A DNA stretch of 6,875 nt, taken from assembly GCA_017643325.1 (NCBI GenBank), contig JAEPNS010000062.1, forward strand, positions 6,099-12,973, read 5' to 3'. The stretch is from Alphaproteobacteria bacterium (GTDB lineage Bacteria > Pseudomonadota > Alphaproteobacteria > UBA6615). This document shows positions 5,501 to 6,875 of this stretch, piece after piece. The notes beneath the pieces are model-generated. The model had not been told where the DNA came from. It searched no databases and worked only from the letters and a program-made list of their open reading frames with translations. Within the stretch, counting starts at the first letter, position 1, and each line of letters begins with the position of its first letter. The translations under genes and the position numbers were made by a program.

Positions 5501-6046
5501 CTAGCGGAGCAACGAATACATCTTGGACAGGATGCTCGCAGTCGCAGTCGTCAGATCCGAACAGTCGACGAACGCGACATCATTCGCACAGCATTCAGTA
5601 CGATAATCCCGGCTTTCCGCAACCTGACGTTCCAGCCACGCAATGGCACGCGCGTCGTTGTAGGTTTTCAGCCAATGAGCCCCCGGGCCCTCGCGCATCT
5701 GGCGCCAGCGTTCTCCCGGGTCCGCTTCCGGGAAAGCACAGAAGAGCGGAGAGAAGCGGCTATCCGACATGAGGTCGGCCGCCTGCCGAACCGTCAGCCA
5801 GCCACCCTCGACGACGCAAGCAGCACCGTTCGCGAGAAGCTGTTCAACGACACGGTGACAGATCGCCCGCGTGAGATCGACCGACAGATCCCGGCCGATT
5901 GCCCCCGCCCGGTTTGCGTGATGCAAGGGATAGTGGAACTCGTCCAGATGCACGCAGTGGAGACCAAGTTCCTGGGCAAGAACCGCGGCAGCGGTCGTCT
6001 TTCCCGACCCGCTCGCGCCTCCGATAAACAACACCCGGTTGTCCAT
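5501..6046 (-). CDS. P-loop kinase-like NTPase, unknown substrate
   Basis: A 181-residue soluble protein. Walker A is GGASGSGKT (9-17), preceded by a hydrophobic strand (VLFI, 5-8). HLDEFHYPL (33-41) carries an acidic pair (D35, E36) placed as in small nucleoside, adenylyl-sulfate or gluconate-type kinases. ACVVEGGWLT (76-85) is a second hydrophobic strand ending in E80. Arginines in the region RWRQMREG (113-120) could serve as a lid. This points to a small-molecule kinase of the uridine-kinase/AAA-like group, but I cannot name the substrate. It has seven cysteines (31, 63, 77, 103, 152, 153, 162), high for its size. ATG 6044-6046 starts 13 bp after the chaC stop on the same strand, so the two genes are likely co-transcribed. 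No good Shine-Dalgarno is visible. Its presence beside chaC is not something I recognise from related gene orders, so it may be lineage-specific. Confidence 0.85.
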   Translation of the reverse strand: MDNRVLFIGGASGSGKTTAAAVLAQELGLHCVHLDEFHYPLHHANRAGAIGRDLSVDLTRAICHRVVEQLLANGAACVVEGGWLTVRQAADLMSDSRFSPLFCAFPEADPGERWRQMREGPGAHWLKTYNDARAIAWLERQVAESRDYRTECCANDVAFVDCSDLTTATASILSKMYSLLR

Positions 6047-6059
6047 CCCGACCGAATCT

Positions 6060-6707
6060 CTAACGATAGTTCGGTTGCATCGCGACGAGATCGCGCAGCC
6101 TGCCGAGAGGTTTGTCGACGATTCCCATTTCTTCCAGATGCGTCACGGTGTTCATCAGATATTCGGTATTCGGCCCGCCACGCCCATGGCCTTGACGGAT
6201 GAGTTCCAGCGTTTCCTTTTCCGACAGCTTACCCGCATATTGCACGTGGTTATGCGCTGCCGTGTAGGTGTGTGCACGTACCGTCCTGTCACCGATCCGC
6301 GCACTGACCCAACGGGGGATGTACACGCGGGTCACCATCTCGCGTCGGATCAGATTTTCGACCGTCTGTTCCGCAAGCTTCGCACCCACCCGGTACGCAA
6401 CCCCCCGGCAACTCCCGCCGTTGTCGAGTCCGAGCACCAGGCCGGGATTGTCTTTCGTGCCGCGCCATACGTGGGAGTAGACGCAGAAACTGCGGTGATA
6501 CCCATGGACCGTCGCGAGCATGCGCTCCTCGAACGGAAAGTCCGGCTGCCACATCAGCGAGCCGTATCCGAACACCCACAGATCCTCATCCGCAGGGTGG
6601 GTCTCCATAACGGCGCGAAGCGTGGTGTCGAGTTCGTCTTCCGTCAGTTCGTACTGGTCAGTCAGATGACGCAAATCAGGCTGGACATGGCGGTTGGGCA
6701 TGGCCAC
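6060..6707 (-). CDS. ChaC-type glutathione-specific gamma-glutamylcyclotransferase
   Basis: A protein of 215 residues if GTG 6705-6707 is used, with GGGG 7 nt upstream; ATG 6699-6701 (two codons shorter) is an equal alternative. The ChaC signature LWVFGYGSLMWQPDF (43-57) supplies the YGSL glycine loop that binds the gamma-glutamyl group. RGVAYRV (101-107) follows, and E123 in LIRREMVTRVY aligns with the catalytic glutamate in human CHAC1 (E115). The C-terminal GRGGPNTEYLMNTVTHLEEMGI (175-196) is typical of the family. The enzyme would cleave glutathione in the cytosol to 5-oxoproline and Cys-Gly. The family is usually about 180-230 residues, so it looks complete. It is first in a leftward two-gene unit with the kinase-like gene and shares a 105-bp divergent region with the gene at the right edge. 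A role in glutathione turnover under stress is inference. Confidence 0.92.
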   Translation of the reverse strand: MAMPNRHVQPDLRHLTDQYELTEDELDTTLRAVMETHPADEDLWVFGYGSLMWQPDFPFEERMLATVHGYHRSFCVYSHVWRGTKDNPGLVLGLDNGGSCRGVAYRVGAKLAEQTVENLIRREMVTRVYIPRWVSARIGDRTVRAHTYTAAHNHVQYAGKLSEKETLELIRQGHGRGGPNTEYLMNTVTHLEEMGIVDKPLGRLRDLVAMQPNYR

Positions 6708-6732
6708 ACGCTAACCCCGCTGGCAACGGCCC

Positions 6733-6750
6733 TCGGTGCTCGCGCACCGA
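6733..6750. promoter_or_regulatory. 7-bp perfect hairpin/palindrome in the chaC upstream region
   Basis: TCGGTGC (6733-6739) and GCACCGA (6744-6750) are perfect inverted repeats around a 4-nt loop. Read on the minus strand the loop is GCGA, a stable GNRA tetraloop, and the hairpin would lie about 26 nt ahead of the chaC start. It could be an operator dyad or a leader structure. A T-rich stretch (CTTTGTTCT, 6754-6762) follows on the plus strand, so terminator-like behaviour on that strand is possible. A further 8-bp palindrome CCGATCGG is at 6770-6777. Confidence 0.4.
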
Positions 6751-6812
6751 CAGGCTTTGTTCTAGGTTCCCGATCGGACCCGACGCACCGCATCTAATTC
6801 GAACAGGCCCTG

Positions 6813-6875
6813 ATGTTCCAGCGAAAGTACCTGATCTTTCTCGGTGCGTTGTCCACCTTGTTTGTTCTTTGGTCG
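6813..6875 (+). CDS. Start of a signal-anchored protein, possibly DUF2125 family (3' end outside window)
   Basis: ATG 6813 opens a frame that runs to the window edge, giving 21 residues: MFQRKY followed by a hydrophobic stretch LIFLGALSTLFVLWS, which is a typical signal peptide or membrane anchor with a basic N-region. A short AGG (6805-6807) lies 5 nt upstream as a ribosome site. In related alphaproteobacteria the gene after plsC-chaC often encodes a DUF2125 protein with this kind of N-terminus, so that family is my guess from context. The visible sequence is too short to confirm it. Confidence 0.5.
   Translation, partial: MFQRKYLIFLGALSTLFVLWS

Noticed and set aside
5305..5772. 155-codon plus-strand frame from the gap into the kinase-like gene
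   Set aside because: More than half is antisense to the P-loop gene, composition is Ser/Arg/Pro-rich, and no motif is visible.
6039..6797. 252-codon plus-strand frame opposite chaC
   Set aside because: chaC on the other strand carries the full family signature; this frame is its antisense shadow.
1..6875. Mobile element, CRISPR array, tRNA/rRNA or phage signs
   Set aside because: No transposase, integrase, spaced repeats, terminal inverted repeats or RNA-gene structures were seen; the gene content is core chromosomal.

Overview
The window looks like chromosomal DNA of a GC-rich alphaproteobacterium, most likely of the Hyphomicrobiales (Rhizobiales) or a near relative. The evidence is the gene set and order: the end of a TIGR02302/DUF4175-type protein, a CpdR-like single-domain response regulator, an MJ0042-type zinc-ribbon membrane protein divergent from ftsE-ftsX, then a YdcF/DUF218 protein, a PlsC-type acyltransferase, a ChaC-type gamma-glutamylcyclotransferase and the start of a small signal-anchored protein. 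From memory this order is common in that group; no database was searched.

Layout. Left (1-2018): the C-terminal 266 codons of the TIGR02302 protein run rightward and meet the leftward cpdR-like gene tail to tail with only 3 bp between stop codons. Upstream of cpdR on the same strand lies the zinc-ribbon gene. Centre (2019-5191): a divergent intergenic region, then a four-gene rightward operon ftsE-ftsX-ydcF-like-plsC in which every junction is a 4-bp ATGA overlap. ftsE probably starts at a TTG codon. Right (5192-6875): a 309-bp non-coding gap of about 50% GC between convergent genes, bounded by two perfect DnaA-box 9-mers; then a leftward pair, chaC followed by an unrecognised P-loop kinase-like gene; and a divergent region with a 7-bp perfect hairpin ahead of a rightward gene that runs off the window.

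How the genes may work together. FtsE/FtsX form an ABC-type complex at the division site that controls cell-wall hydrolysis. YdcF-like and PlsC-like proteins act in the envelope and in phospholipid synthesis, so the operon is an envelope/division unit. The membrane-anchored zinc-ribbon protein faces away from it across a shared promoter region. CpdR-type regulators couple the cell-cycle phosphorelay to ClpXP proteolysis. ChaC removes glutathione as 5-oxoproline and Cys-Gly.

I found no new multi-gene defence or mobile system. The observation most worth checking is the convergent, lower-GC gap with two exact DnaA boxes (5183-5482), which may be a replication origin or a DnaA-binding/titration locus.
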